Shown: positions 8,186 through 18,422, numbered from the stretch's first letter. The stretch is DNA of 64,000 nt from JALORV01 sp963775635 (GCA_963775635.1 CAVZJO010000011.1:1-64000); one strand, 5' to 3'. The notes: generated by a model not told the origin, from the sequence alone. Program-made: numbers and translations.

Positions 8186-8824
8186 ATGCTGATCCGATTA
8201 GTCCAAGCCTCGCTGGCGTTCGTCGCGCTTGCCGCACTCGGATGCTCGACCCCGGTGACGCTGGACGCGCAGTGGGCCAACCCCGAGTACGCGGGCAAAC
8301 GGCCGATCCGCAGCCTGATCGTGATGGCTGCCGTGCGCGACGCGACCCTCCGCCGCCTGACCGAGGACAGGATGGTGACGGCACTGACGGCGGCCGGGGT
8401 CAAGGCGGTGCAGTCCTACCGATTCATTCCGGAGGACGGCCCGATCCCCGAAGATCGCTTGCGGCGGGCAGTTGCCGAAGCGGGCGTCAGCTTCGCGATG
8501 GTGACCCGCGTGATCAACGTCTCGACGCAGGTCAACGTCTCGCCCGGGATGGTAATGGGACCGGCGTGGGGCCCGGGCTGGGGTTGGGGTGCCGGCTGGG
8601 GCGCTGGCTGGGGCGGCTTTGCCGGGTACTACAACGCGATTCCGCCGACGGTGACGACGACACAGAACGTGCATGCCGACACGCGCGTATTCGATGCAAA
8701 GACCGCGGCGGTTCTATGGTCCGCCGCGACCACGACATCGACGGGCTACAACTCCACGCAGGAACTCGTGGACCAGTTTGTGCAGCTGATCGTCGCCACA
8801 ATGACCAAAGACGGCATCATCTAA
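8186..8824 (+). CDS. DUF4136-like lipoprotein with Gly/Trp-rich insert
   Basis: A 212-residue predicted lipoprotein: signal peptide ending in lipobox LAALGC with lipidated C20. The remainder has alternating beta/alpha character with an N-terminal part reminiscent of DUF4136-type proteins (RSLIVMAAVRDATLRRLTED). Residues about 125-145 form a striking Gly/Trp/Ala run (PAWGPGWGWGAGWGAGW). The C-terminal part (VHADTRVFDAKTAAVLWSA) also fits that group. It would be anchored in the outer or inner membrane; function is unknown. Domain assignment is from memory of the family and only moderately certain. Confidence 0.7.
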   Translation: MLIRLVQASLAFVALAALGCSTPVTLDAQWANPEYAGKRPIRSLIVMAAVRDATLRRLTEDRMVTALTAAGVKAVQSYRFIPEDGPIPEDRLRRAVAEAGVSFAMVTRVINVSTQVNVSPGMVMGPAWGPGWGWGAGWGAGWGGFAGYYNAIPPTVTTTQNVHADTRVFDAKTAAVLWSAATTTSTGYNSTQELVDQFVQLIVATMTKDGII

Positions 8825-9024
8825 TCGCTGCAAGTCGATGCGGCGCGCGAAGGAAATTCGCCGCCGCCCGACGGTGGCCTGAACCAGAGCGCGGCGGGCA
8901 GTGTTATCAGCCGTCTGGCCGGTCGCAAACGCGATCCAGATCAAGCTTCCGGCGCGCGGGCGAAGCCTATAATTTGGCGCTCGGACAAGGACTTAGACAC
9001 GCCAACACGGCGCGCGACCGGGCC

Positions 9025-10309
9025 ATGCACCTGCTCACCCTCGGACTGAATCACACTACTGCGCCCCTGGCGGTGCGCGAGCGCGTGGCTTTCATTCCGG
9101 AAGAAGTGTGCGCGACGATCGGCCGCCTGCGCGAGGCGCTTGCACCGCCGCCGGTGGGCGTGTGTCCGAAGCCGCCATCGTCTCCACCTGCAACCGGACC
9201 GAACTCGTACTGCGCCGCCGAGGAGCCCGATCGCGCGCAGCATGCATTGCAAGCGTTCGTCGCCAGCGAAAAACAACTGAGCCTGGACGAGCTGCAGCGC
9301 CACACCTACGTACTGCCGCAGACGAGCGCGGTGCGCCATGCGTTCCGCGTGGCAAGCGGACTGGATTCGATGGTGCTGGGCGAGCCGCAGATCCTGGGGC
9401 AGATGAAACAGGCCGAGAAGCTGGCGCGCACCGCAGGCGGCCTCGGGCTGATGCTGAACCACTTGTTCCAGCGCACCTTCGCGGTGGCGAAGGAGGTTCG
9501 CACGACCACCGAGATCGGCGCGCAATCGGTCTCGATGGCTGCCGCTGCGGTGCGCGTGGCGCAACGCATCTTTGGCAGCCTGGAGGGCGAACACGTGCTG
9601 TTCGTCGGCGCCGGCGAGATGATCGAGCTGACGGCGACGCACTTCGCCGCGCAGCATCCGAAATCGATCACCGTCGCGAACCGGACGGTCGAGCGCGCGC
9701 ATGCGCTCGCGCACCGCTTCCACGCGCAGGCGATCAGGCTCGCCGACCTGCCCGACGCGATTTCCCGCTTCGACATCGTGGTGTCGTGCACCGCGAGTTC
9801 GCTGCCGATCATCGGCCTCGGAATGATCGAGCGAGCGATCAAGTCGCGGCGAGCGCAAACCGATGTTCATCGTCGACCTCGCGGTGCCGCGCGACGTCGA
9901 GCCCGAGGTCGCCCGGCTCGACGATGTCTATGTCCATACGGTCGATGACCTCGGCCGCATCGTCCAGAGCGGCAGCGAGTCGCGCCAGGCGGCCGTCGCG
10001 CAGGCCGAAGCCATCATCGAGTCGCGCGTGCGCGACTTCGAGGAATGGCTCAAGGCCCGGCGCGCGGTACCGATCATCCAGGATCTGCGCACGCGGGCCG
10101 ACGTCCTGCGCCGGCGCGAACTGGAACGCGCGATGAAGCAACTGTCGCGCGGTGAAGCACCCGAGGCGGTGATCGAGCAGCTATCGCAGGCGCTGACCAA
10201 CAAGTTCCTGCACGACCCGATGACCACGCTGCGCGAAGCCGGCGACGAGGCCGAGCGGGCTCGTCTACAGGCCCTGCTCGCGCGCTTCTACTCGAACACC
10301 GACGAATAG
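9025..10309 (+). CDS. hemA: glutamyl-tRNA reductase (three frameshifts in the given sequence)
   Basis: Catalyses NADPH-dependent reduction of glutamyl-tRNA to glutamate-1-semialdehyde, the first step of tetrapyrrole synthesis. ATG 9025 begins MHLLTLGLNHTTAPLAVRER. The catalytic-cysteine motif VSEAAIVSTCNRTEL is found only in another frame between about 9160 (one base missing) and about 9207 (one base extra). Homology then resumes (GLDSMVLGEPQILGQMK, VLFVGAGEMIELTA for the NADPH domain) until about 9855, where an extra base in GCGCAAACCG shifts the C-terminus (MFIVDLAVPRDVEPEV) into a third frame ending at 10309. Since hemA is essential in this lineage, sequence error is the likely cause. It is followed by prfA, the usual hemA-prfA-prmC order. 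Confidence 0.9.
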
Positions 10310-10370
10310 TGGCCTGTAACAACCAATTCAGAAGTGCCTTGCGCGCCGGCGCGACTTTTACAGGCCACTA
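10307..10370. repeat. 13-bp perfect inverted repeat spanning the hemA stop
   Basis: TAGTGGCCTGTAA at 10307-10319, which includes the hemA stop codon, is exactly complementary to TTACAGGCCACTA at 10358-10370. The 38-base loop contains a further GC palindrome (CGCGCCGGCGCG). A long stem-loop of this kind could act as a terminator, mRNA stabiliser or attenuator before prfA. There is no following T-run. Confidence 0.65.
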
Positions 10371-10375
10371 GCTGC

Positions 10376-10412
10376 CGCCCGCGTGGCTGCACGACAGCGT
10401 GCCACGCGGGCG
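10376..10412. repeat. 12-bp inverted repeat in the hemA-prfA spacer
   Basis: CGCCCGCGTGGC at 10376-10387 pairs perfectly with GCCACGCGGGCG at 10401-10412 around a 13-base loop. It lies directly after the preceding stem-loop, giving two tandem hairpins between hemA and prfA. No U-tract follows, so it is not a classical intrinsic terminator. Confidence 0.6.
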
Positions 10413-10496
10413 CCTCTCCCTGACGGCGGTGCGCCTGCGCCGCGCATCCGTTTCCACCCGCACCGGGTACCCGCTCGACCGAATCTGACGACATCC

Positions 10497-11579
<1,083 letters not shown>

Positions 11580-11582
11580 TCA

Positions 11583-12389
11583 ATGCTCGCAGCGGAGATC
11601 CTGCGTGACAGTGGAGTGCCGCCACTCGAGGCGCGCGCATTGCTCGCCCACGTGATGCGCGTGTCGCGCGAGCAGCTGGTGGCTCATCCCGGGCGGACCG
11701 TCGATTCCAAACACGCGAAGGAGTTCGCAACCCTTGCGACGCGACGCCGCCAGGGCGTTCCGCTCGCCTACCTGGTCGGCGTGCGCGAGTTCTACGGCCG
11801 CGAGTTCCGCGTGACGCCAGACGTGCTGATTCCGCGGCCGGATACCGAAACGCTGATCGAGGTCGCACTGGCGTGTCTGGCTCCGCTCGCGTCACCGCGC
11901 GTACTCGACCTGGGCACCGGTTGCGGCTGCATCGCGATCACGCTGAAACTCGAGCGGCCCGATGCGCAGGTGATGGCGACCGACACATCCTCCGCGGCGC
12001 TCCAGGTGGCGCGAGGGAACGCGCTCGCGCTCGGAGCCGAAGTCGAACTGCGTAACGGCGACTGGTACGCGGCGCTTCCGGCGGGCGCCAGCTTCGACCT
12101 GGTCGTCGCCAATCCGCCATATGTCGCGGCCGGCGATGCGCACCTGGCCGATCTGAAGTTCGAGCCAACCGAGGCGCTGACCGATGGTGGCGACGGCCTG
12201 AGATGCCTGCGGGCGATCATCGGTGGAGCCCTGTCATTTCTGCCCCCGCCGGCATGGCTCGCAGTCGAGCACGGGTTTGACCAGGCGCCGGCGGTCGCGC
12301 ATGAAATGCGCGTCGCCGGCTTCAAGGACGTGGTGGCCCACCGCGACAGCGCTGGGCACGAGCGCGTGACCTGCGGCCGGGCCGGCTGA
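11583..12389 (+). CDS. prmC: release factor glutamine methyltransferase
   Basis: A 268-residue SAM-dependent methyltransferase that methylates the GGQ glutamine of release factors. An N-terminal helical domain (about 1-75) precedes the Rossmann domain with SAM motif LDLGTGCGCIA (108-118) and the catalytic NPPY (177-180). Other family motifs are YGREFRVTPDVLIPRPDTET and EPTEALTDGGDGL. Placement directly after prfA, with only three bases between, supports the assignment and an operon. Confidence 0.95.
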   Translation: MLAAEILRDSGVPPLEARALLAHVMRVSREQLVAHPGRTVDSKHAKEFATLATRRRQGVPLAYLVGVREFYGREFRVTPDVLIPRPDTETLIEVALACLAPLASPRVLDLGTGCGCIAITLKLERPDAQVMATDTSSAALQVARGNALALGAEVELRNGDWYAALPAGASFDLVVANPPYVAAGDAHLADLKFEPTEALTDGGDGLRCLRAIIGGALSFLPPPAWLAVEHGFDQAPAVAHEMRVAGFKDVVAHRDSAGHERVTCGRAG

Positions 12390-12710
12390 TCGACAGGTCA
12401 TCTGGTGTCGGGTTGAGCAGCCGTGCGAGCACGGCTATTCGAATTGGTGCGCCGTCTATCGGATGCGGATTCCGCGTCGGGGGATTGACCTCCGCATCGG
12501 TGCAGCTCCGGGTCGCGGCGCAATGAGATTGGAACCGCCGCAGGGTTGCGACGGTCGACGGAATAAGGCCTGCCGCCGCCGCGATTTCACGATCGCGGGC
12601 CTCTAAGTTGCAACGCAAGGCTGCGCGCTTAGCCCGGCTCGTCGATTGGGCACGGTTTGACGTGCATCCGCGCCGCTTTCTACACTTGCCTTTCCTGAAA
12701 GGTTGCTGCC
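12390..12710. other. spacer between prmC and grxD
   Basis: About 320 bases without a supported gene. An inverted repeat AGCCGTGC/GCACGGCT with a two-base centre lies at 12419-12436 shortly after prmC and could end the prfA-prmC transcript, but it has no T-run. A short minus-strand frame here has a vaguely helix-turn-helix-like start and was not accepted. Confidence 0.45.
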
Positions 12711-13031
12711 ATGGACGCCAAGGAATTCATCCAAAAGACAGTCTCGGACCACCCGGTCGTGCTCTTCATGAAGGGCACGGCCCAGTTTCCGCAATGCGGT
12801 TTCTCGGGCCGCGCAATCCAGCTCCTCAAGCAGGCCGGCGCGCACAACCTGGTCACCGTTAACGTCCTCGAGGACGACGAAGTGCGCGAAGGGATCAAGG
12901 AGTACGCGAACTGGCCGACGATTCCGCAGCTCTACGTCAACGGCCAGTTCGTCGGCGGCTCGGACATCCTGACCGAAATGTTTCAGTCGGGTGAACTCCA
13001 GAACCTGCTGAAAGAAGCGAAAGCCGCCTGA
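12711..13031 (+). CDS. grxD: monothiol glutaredoxin, Grx4-type
   Basis: A 106-residue monothiol glutaredoxin with the CGFS active site (C29-S32, in QFPQCGFSGRA), the TIPQLYV cis-proline segment and the glutathione-binding GGSDIL motif. Family members hold a bridging [2Fe-2S] cluster with glutathione and act in Fe-S cluster delivery, often with BolA proteins; a BolA-like gene occurs at 32192-32437. The stop overlaps the ubiX start by one base (TGATG), so the two are co-translated. An adequate purine-rich site (GAAAGG) precedes the ATG. Confidence 0.95.
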   Translation: MDAKEFIQKTVSDHPVVLFMKGTAQFPQCGFSGRAIQLLKQAGAHNLVTVNVLEDDEVREGIKEYANWPTIPQLYVNGQFVGGSDILTEMFQSGELQNLLKEAKAA

Positions 13032-13621
13032 TGACGGCGGCGCGCCGCCTGATCGTTGCGATCACCGGCGCAAGCGGCGCCATATACGGCATCCAGTTGT
13101 TGCAGCGGCTGCGCGAGCGCGGCGACGTCGAAACACACCTGCTGCTGTCGGCGGCCGGGGTGCTGAATGTCTACCAGGAACTGGATCTGAAGCGCGGCGA
13201 CGTCGAAGCGATGGCGCACGTGGTCCACAGCGTCAACGACATCGGGGCGACGATCGCCAGCGGTTCGTTCGACACCGCCGGCATGGTGGTCGCCCCTTGC
13301 TCGATGAAGACGCTGGCGGCGATCGCTCACGCGCACTCCGACACGCTGATTACTCGCGCTGCCGACGTTTGCCTGAAGGAACGTCGCCGATTGGTACTGC
13401 TGGTCCGCGAAACTCCGTTGAACCTGGCCCACATACGCAACATGGAGGCCGTCACGCTGATGGGGGGCATCGTCTTCCCGCCGGTGCCGGCGCTGTATCA
13501 CCGACCGAAGTCGATCGATGAAATGGTCGGCCACACGGTCGCGCGTGTGCTCGACCTGTTCGACCTGGCACCGGCTGCTGCCCCGCGTTGGAGCGGTCGA
13601 GTCGGACCGCCGCACGACTGA
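13031..13621 (+). CDS. ubiX: flavin prenyltransferase UbiX
   Basis: A 196-residue flavoprotein that makes prenylated FMN, the cofactor of the UbiD decarboxylase of ubiquinone synthesis. Characteristic segments are IVAITGASGAIYGIQLLQRL at the N-terminus (flavin binding), GMVVAPCSMKTLAAIA and KERRRLVLLVRETPL. Length matches the family. No ubiD is nearby. The coding start is set by the one-base overlap with grxD. Confidence 0.95.
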   Translation: MTAARRLIVAITGASGAIYGIQLLQRLRERGDVETHLLLSAAGVLNVYQELDLKRGDVEAMAHVVHSVNDIGATIASGSFDTAGMVVAPCSMKTLAAIAHAHSDTLITRAADVCLKERRRLVLLVRETPLNLAHIRNMEAVTLMGGIVFPPVPALYHRPKSIDEMVGHTVARVLDLFDLAPAAAPRWSGRVGPPHD

Positions 13622-13744
13622 CGGCCAGACTGGTGCGCGCGTCAGCAACGCTTGGAGACCTTGCGGTCCGCGCGGTTGTTGCTCGTCGTTCAGCCGCGTA
13701 ACTTTGACGTGGCGCCGCGATGAAGACTGGCGTTGGAGGGACCG

Positions 13745-14038
13745 ATGAACCGATTCGCGCTTGCAGCTGCGACCGTTTCAACGATGCTGGGCAGCTTGTC
13801 TGGCTGCGCAACTCCGCCCAACCCGCTGATGGGCACGGGGCATACGCCAGCCTACGCTGACGGGTTCAACGACGGCTGCCAGAGCGGCAAGGCGTCGCAG
13901 GACCCGATTGCCGGCTTTTTTACGCAGAACACCAAGCGGTTTGATTCCGACCCGCAGTATGCGCAGGGATGGAAGGCTGGTTACCAGAAGTGCAGCTACG
14001 CCCAGATGGAAGAGGACGCATACGGAGGCAGGCGTTAG
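13745..14038 (+). CDS. small lipoprotein with Tyr/Gly/Cys repeats, unknown function
   Basis: A 97-residue predicted lipoprotein. The signal peptide ends in lipobox LSGC with lipidated C21. The start at ATG 13745 is set by the strong Shine-Dalgarno GGAGGG five bases upstream; a TTG at 13733 is less likely. The mature part has two related segments, YADGFNDGCQSG and YAQGWKAGYQKC, a Y-x-x-G-x-x-x-G spacing followed by a cysteine, which suggests a small helical repeat with a disulfide. I recall similar unnamed lipoproteins in proteobacteria but know no function. Confidence 0.75.
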   Translation: MNRFALAAATVSTMLGSLSGCATPPNPLMGTGHTPAYADGFNDGCQSGKASQDPIAGFFTQNTKRFDSDPQYAQGWKAGYQKCSYAQMEEDAYGGRR

Positions 14039-14074
14039 TCGGCCCGCTGTGCCGAGAAACTGCCCGTTCGGTGA

Positions 14075-14150
14075 TGGTGCCGGCAGAGGGACTCGAACCC
14101 CCGACCTTCGGTTTACAAAACCGCTGCTCTACCAGCTGAGCTATGCCGGC
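14075..14150 (-). tRNA. tRNA-Thr (anticodon TGT)
   Basis: On the minus strand a complete 76-base tRNA with encoded CCA. The acceptor stem GCCGGCA pairs with TGCCGGC, the anticodon loop TTTGTAA gives anticodon TGT, and the T-arm carries GGTTCGAGTCC. There is no integrase beside it. Confidence 0.97.
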
Positions 14151-14178
14151 ATGAACCGCAGCGCGAAGCGCTCCGGCC

Positions 14179-14706
14179 CTATTTGATGCGAGTGAGCTTG
14201 GGACGTTCGCCGCGCGGTGAAGGCGGCGTGTCATCCGGTGTGCTGCTGCCCGCCTGCTCGCCGTTGGACGACTCCGGCAATGAGTGGCCCGGAGCCGGAT
14301 CCGCGCCCGGCGAAGGCACGAGCGACATGGCGGGGCGCGGCGGCACTGACGACGAACCCGGTGCCGGCTGTTCGACACCGGCAGGCGACGCGTCGCGAGC
14401 CACCTCAAACGCCATTCCCTGACCGTTCTCGCGCGCGTAGACCGCCAGCACCCGGTCGACCGGCACGTAGACCTCACGCGCGACGCCGCCGAAGCGCGCC
14501 TGGAACTCGATCGCCTCGTTGCCAAGTTGCAGGCGGTTGGTTGCGAGCGGCGAGACGTTCAGCACGATCTCGCCGTTCTTGACGAACTCGCGTGGCACGC
14601 TGACCGACTCGTCGGCCAGCACCGCGATGTAGGGCGTGTAACCCGAATCCGTGCACCACTGGTGAATGGCGCGGATCAGGTACGGCTTGGTCGAAAGCTC
14701 GGACAT
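14179..14706 (-). CDS. sspB: ClpXP protease specificity-enhancing factor
   Basis: A 175-residue SspB: adaptor that tethers ssrA-tagged and other substrates to ClpX for degradation by ClpXP. The substrate-binding domain covers about residues 1-110 (KPYLIRAIHQWCTDSGYTP, EIVLNVSPLATNRL, IEFQARFGGVAREVYVP). A long disordered Pro/Ser-rich linker follows and ends in the short ClpX-binding peptide, here RPKLTRIK. It lies 26 bases downstream of sspA in the usual sspA-sspB arrangement. Confidence 0.95.
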   Translation of the reverse strand: MSELSTKPYLIRAIHQWCTDSGYTPYIAVLADESVSVPREFVKNGEIVLNVSPLATNRLQLGNEAIEFQARFGGVAREVYVPVDRVLAVYARENGQGMAFEVARDASPAGVEQPAPGSSSVPPRPAMSLVPSPGADPAPGHSLPESSNGEQAGSSTPDDTPPSPRGERPKLTRIK

Positions 14707-14732
14707 TTGCAGCTGCTGAGGACGTGCCGGAT

Positions 14733-15335
14733 CTAGCGGCGCATCACCTTTTCCGATGGAGTCAGCGCCTCAATGTACGCCGGCCGGGAAAAAATGCGTT
14801 CGGCGTATTTCATCAACGGAGCGGCGGTTTTCGGCAGATCGATGCCGTAATGGTCGAGACGCCACAGCAGCGGCGCAAGCGCGACGTCCAGCATCGAGAA
14901 ATCCTCGCCTAGCATGAACTTGTTCTTCAGCATGATAGGGGCAAGCTGGGTCAGCCGGTCGCGGATCGTGGAGCGTCCCTTCTCGATCAGCTTCTGGTTG
15001 TTGCTGTTTTCGAGCGCCTGCACGTGGACGAACAGTTCACGCTCGAAGTTGAACAGGAACAGGCGCGTCCGCGCGCGCATGACCGGATCGGCCGGCATCA
15101 GTTGCGGATGCGGGAAGCGCTCGTCGATGTACTCGTTGATGATGTTCGATTCGTACAGCACCAAGTCACGTTCGACGAGGATCGGTACCTGCCCGTACGG
15201 ATTCATCACGTTGATGTCCTCGGGCTTGTTGAACAGGTCGACGTCGCGAATCTCGAAGTCCATCCCCTTCTCGAACAGCACGAAGCGACACCGCTGTGAA
15301 AACGGGCACGTAGTTCCTGAGTAAAGCACCATCAT
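14733..15335 (-). CDS. sspA: stringent starvation protein A
   Basis: A 200-residue glutathione S-transferase-fold protein that binds RNA polymerase and affects stress and phage genes in characterised enterobacteria. The N-terminal thioredoxin-like domain begins MMVLYSGTTCPFSQRCRFVL, with NPYGQVPILVERDLVLYESN; the helical domain contains LGEDFSMLDVALAPLLWRL. The start at 15335 was chosen over a longer open frame because the fold begins here and AGGAACG precedes it. It lies between petC and sspB. Confidence 0.94.
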   Translation of the reverse strand: MMVLYSGTTCPFSQRCRFVLFEKGMDFEIRDVDLFNKPEDINVMNPYGQVPILVERDLVLYESNIINEYIDERFPHPQLMPADPVMRARTRLFLFNFERELFVHVQALENSNNQKLIEKGRSTIRDRLTQLAPIMLKNKFMLGEDFSMLDVALAPLLWRLDHYGIDLPKTAAPLMKYAERIFSRPAYIEALTPSEKVMRR

Positions 15336-15494
15336 CTTTTTTCGTTCCTCTATCGGGGCGACGGCTGTGTCGTCAGTGCGGCGCGAAGCGCCGCCCAACC
15401 TGCGGGTGCCGGGCCGCCCCAAGCCCGCAGGTCCGTTCAAGACCGCATGGAGTGCACGTGCGACCCGCAGGGTCGCGTACACGACATGCGCTGC

Positions 15495-16348
15495 TTATTT
15501 GATGTCCTTCCAGTAGACCGAATTGAGGCGCCAAGCGAACAGCGTGAACAGCGCCAAGGAACACCAGCACCCAGACGCCGATCTGGACACGGTCGTAGCG
15601 CGACGGGTCGGTGATGAATGCCAGGAACCCAACCAGATCCGCCACGTCGGCGTCGTACGTCGCGCGCCTGCTGCGGATTGAGCGGCTTGAAGGCGTAGCT
15701 GAAGCCCTCGCTCGCCGCCCCCGGCAGTTCCTTGTCGGTCTGGGTGATCTGGCCGTCGGCGGAGTAGACGGTCGTCGTCTGCACGTAGCTTTCTGGCGCG
15801 TCTTCGGGTCGACATGTCGGTGCGTGTGCACGCGAGGCGTGGCCTCGCGCGGGCCCTGCCGGTCCCAGAGGATGTGCGGCATGCCGATGTTCGGATACGC
15901 GATGTTGTTCCAACCGGTTGCTGTCGAGTTGTCGCGGTAATAGCCGCGCAGCAGCGTGTAGATGTAGTCGGTGCCCTTGTACTCGAAGGAGGTACGCGCG
16001 CGCGCGATCACTGACAGATCCGGGGGGGCCTTGCCGAACCACACTTTCGCTTCGGCAGGCGTCATCGCGATGCGCATGGTGTCGCCGACCTTCTGGTTGC
16101 CGAAGATCAGGAACTCCTTGATCTGCTTGTCGTCCAGGCCGATCTGCTCCAACCGGTTCCACCGCACCAGGCTGGCACTGTGGCAGCCCATGCAGTAGTT
16201 GACGAACAGGCGCGCTCCATTTTGCAGCGATGAAAATTCCCGCGCGCGCTCGCGCGGGCCAGAGCTCGAGTCGGAATCTCGTCTCCCGCGGCCAGCGCAG
16301 TACCGGTGCCTGCGAGCAGGCCGACAAGCGGCACGCCAGCCGGTGAAT
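15495..16348 (-). CDS. petC: ubiquinol-cytochrome c reductase, cytochrome c1 subunit (several frameshifts)
   Basis: Cytochrome c1 carries electrons from the Rieske protein to cytochrome c in complex III. The signal peptide (GVPLVGLLAGTGTALAAGDE), the haem motif CMGCH in FVNYCMGCHSASLVRWN, the stretch PPDLSVIARARTSFEYKG and the C-terminal anchor FTLFAWRLNSVYWKDIK are all present but spread over three frames. Breaks lie near 16235, 15820, 15665 and 15558. The start codon cannot be fixed; a GAGGAAT site at about 16350-16356 and the end of petB place it near 16348. The gene is real; the breaks are probably sequence errors. It ends the petABC operon. Confidence 0.85.
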
Positions 16349-16375
16349 AATTCCTCGTTCTTGTCCCAGGCCCGT

Positions 16376-17813
16376 TCAGTGCGGATGGAAGGTGACGCGG
16401 TCGGGCACCGGCTTGAACGTCGCCCATCCGACTCCACCACGGCATCAGCGCGAAGAAGCCGAAGTAGATGACCGTGCCGGCCATCGAGATGTACTGGACC
16501 CGCCGCCGACGGCGGCTGCGTGCCGAAATAGCCCAGCACGATAAACGCGACGACCCACACGATCAGCAGCCAGAAGTGCCAGCCCGGCCGGTAGCGCATC
16601 GACTTGGCCGGCGAATGATCGAGCCAAGGCAAAGCGATGAAGATCAGCACCGACGCGCCCATCAGCACCACACCCCAGAACTTCGGGTCGAGCGTGAAGT
16701 AGCCGAGCAGCAGCACCAGCGTGCCGCCGGCGATCGCGCCGCGCAACGAGCGGATGGCTCACGGTCATTACCAGCAGGGCCGACAACGCGATGGTGCCGA
16801 CCGCAAGCACCGCCATGAACTGTTCGGTGGTCGCGCGCAGGATCGAATAGAACGGCGTGAAGTACCACACCGGCGCGATATGCGACGGGGTCTGCAGCGG
16901 ATCGGCCGGGATGAAGTTGTTCCACTCGAGGAAGTAGCCACCGAGTTCGGGCGCGAAGAAGAGCACCGCGAAGAAGAGCATCAGGAAGACCCCGGTCCAG
17001 AAGATGTCGTGCACCGTGTAGTACGGGTGGAACGGAATCCCGTCGAGCGGGCGCCCATTCGCGTCCAACTTCTTCTTGATCTCGACGCCGTCGGGGTTGT
17101 TGGAGCCGACGTCGTGCAGCGCCAGGATGTGCGCGACCACCAGACCGATCAGTACCAGCGGAATCGCGATCACGTGGAACGAGAAGAAGCGGTTCAGCGT
17201 CGCATCGCCGATCACGTAGTCGCCGCGAATCCAGATCGACAGGTCCGGGCCCGATCAGCGGAATCGCCCCGAACAGGTTGACGATGACCTGCGCGCCCCA
17301 GTAGCTCATCTGCCCCCACGGCAGCAGGTAACCGAAGAATGCCTCGCCCATCAGGCACAGGAAGATCAGGCAGCCGAAGATCCACACCAGTTCGCGCGGG
17401 GTGCGGTAGCTGCCGTACATCAGGCCGCGGAACATGTGCAGATACACGACGATGAAGAAGAACGAGGCGCCGGTCGAGTGCATGTAGCGGATGAACCACC
17501 CGCCCGGCACGTCGCGCATGATGTATTCGACCGACGCGAAGGCGAGCGCCGCATCCGGCTTGTAGTGCATCACCAGGAAGATGCCGGTGATGATCTGGAT
17601 CGCGAGCACCGTGATCGCCAGCCCGCCGAAGATGTACCAGAGGTTGAAGTTCTTCGGCGCGTAGTACTCGGACAGGTGCTTGCGGTATTCCGACATCACG
17701 GTCGGCATGCGCTGGTCGAACCACCAGCCCGCCGAACCGGGCCAGCCGGCATAGGGACGTCTTGTATTCAGAGGCCGAAGTCGCGCTTTCCTGGGCTCAG
17801 GCGGTGTCGTCAC
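16376..17813 (-). CDS. petB: ubiquinol-cytochrome c reductase, cytochrome b subunit (several frameshifts)
   Basis: The membrane core of complex III, binding two b-type haems and quinone. Seen in order: HLSEYYAPKNFNLWYIFG, the haem-binding helices MHSTGASFFFIVVYLHMFRG and YLLPWGQMSYWGAQVI, then, after an extra base near 17248, VIGDATLNRFFSFHVIAIPL, and FFAPELGGYFLEWNNFIPADPL with the PEWY-like region. Further breaks near 16745, 16495 and 16415 move the last helices and the ending FHPH between frames; the stop is TGA 16378-16376. All four breaks equal one inserted base. GTG 17813, three bases after petA, is the likely start. Confidence 0.88.
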
Positions 17814-17816
17814 CGA

Positions 17817-18422
17817 TCACGACACGGTATCCGCGACGTACTTGTGCGGCGGGATCGGCAGGTTGTCCGGGGCGGGCTTGTTCTTGAACACGCGACCGGC
17901 GAGATCGAAAGTCGAACCGTGGCACGGACATAGGAAGCCCTGGTCGGCGCCGAGCTGCGAGTTCTGGTTGGAGCCGAACGGGCCCGCCGGCGAGCACCCC
18001 AGATGCGTGCAGATGCCCACGGCGATCAGGTACTCCGGCTTGCGCGACCGGTACTCGTTGCGCGCGTATTCCGGCGTCGGATACTGCGTTCGCAGCGACT
18101 TCGGATCGGCGACCTCGTTGTCGACCCGCTTGATCGATTCAAGCATTTCAGGCGTCCGCCGCAGCACCCAGACCGGCAGGCCGCGCCACTCGACGGTCTT
18201 CATTTCGCCGGCAGCAATACCTCCGAGGTCGAATTCGACCGGGGCACCCGCCGCCTTGGCGCGCTCGGACGGTGCGAAGGAAGAGACGAACGGGACCGCT
18301 ACCGCGAGCGCGCCGGCGCCGCCCACTGCGGCTGTCAGGATGATGGCGTTGCGGCGTTCCTTGTCGAGCGCGGGCACATTGCCGTCGGGAGCGCCAGCAG
18401 GCGCGGAAGTCGGTGTGGACAT
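17817..18422 (-). CDS. petA: ubiquinol-cytochrome c reductase, Rieske iron-sulfur subunit
   Basis: A 201-residue Rieske protein that takes the first electron from quinol. The N-terminal signal anchor has a twin-arginine motif (ERRNAIILTAAVGGAGAL, about 22-39), fitting Tat export of a folded [2Fe-2S] protein; tatABC lies at 20940-22530. The cluster ligands are C138 and H140 (CTHLGC) and C165 and H168 (CPCHGS), with C143 and C167 forming the stabilising disulfide. The start at 18422 (MSTPTSAP) gives normal length. First gene of petABC. Confidence 0.95.
   Translation of the reverse strand: MSTPTSAPAGAPDGNVPALDKERRNAIILTAAVGGAGALAVAVPFVSSFAPSERAKAAGAPVEFDLGGIAAGEMKTVEWRGLPVWVLRRTPEMLESIKRVDNEVADPKSLRTQYPTPEYARNEYRSRKPEYLIAVGICTHLGCSPAGPFGSNQNSQLGADQGFLCPCHGSTFDLAGRVFKNKPAPDNLPIPPHKYVADTVS

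Noticed and set aside
12322..12618. Minus-strand frame with a helix-turn-helix-like start (REIAAAAGLIPSTVATL)
   Set aside because: The rest has no fold-like character, it overlaps the end of prmC antisense, and no ribosome binding site is evident.
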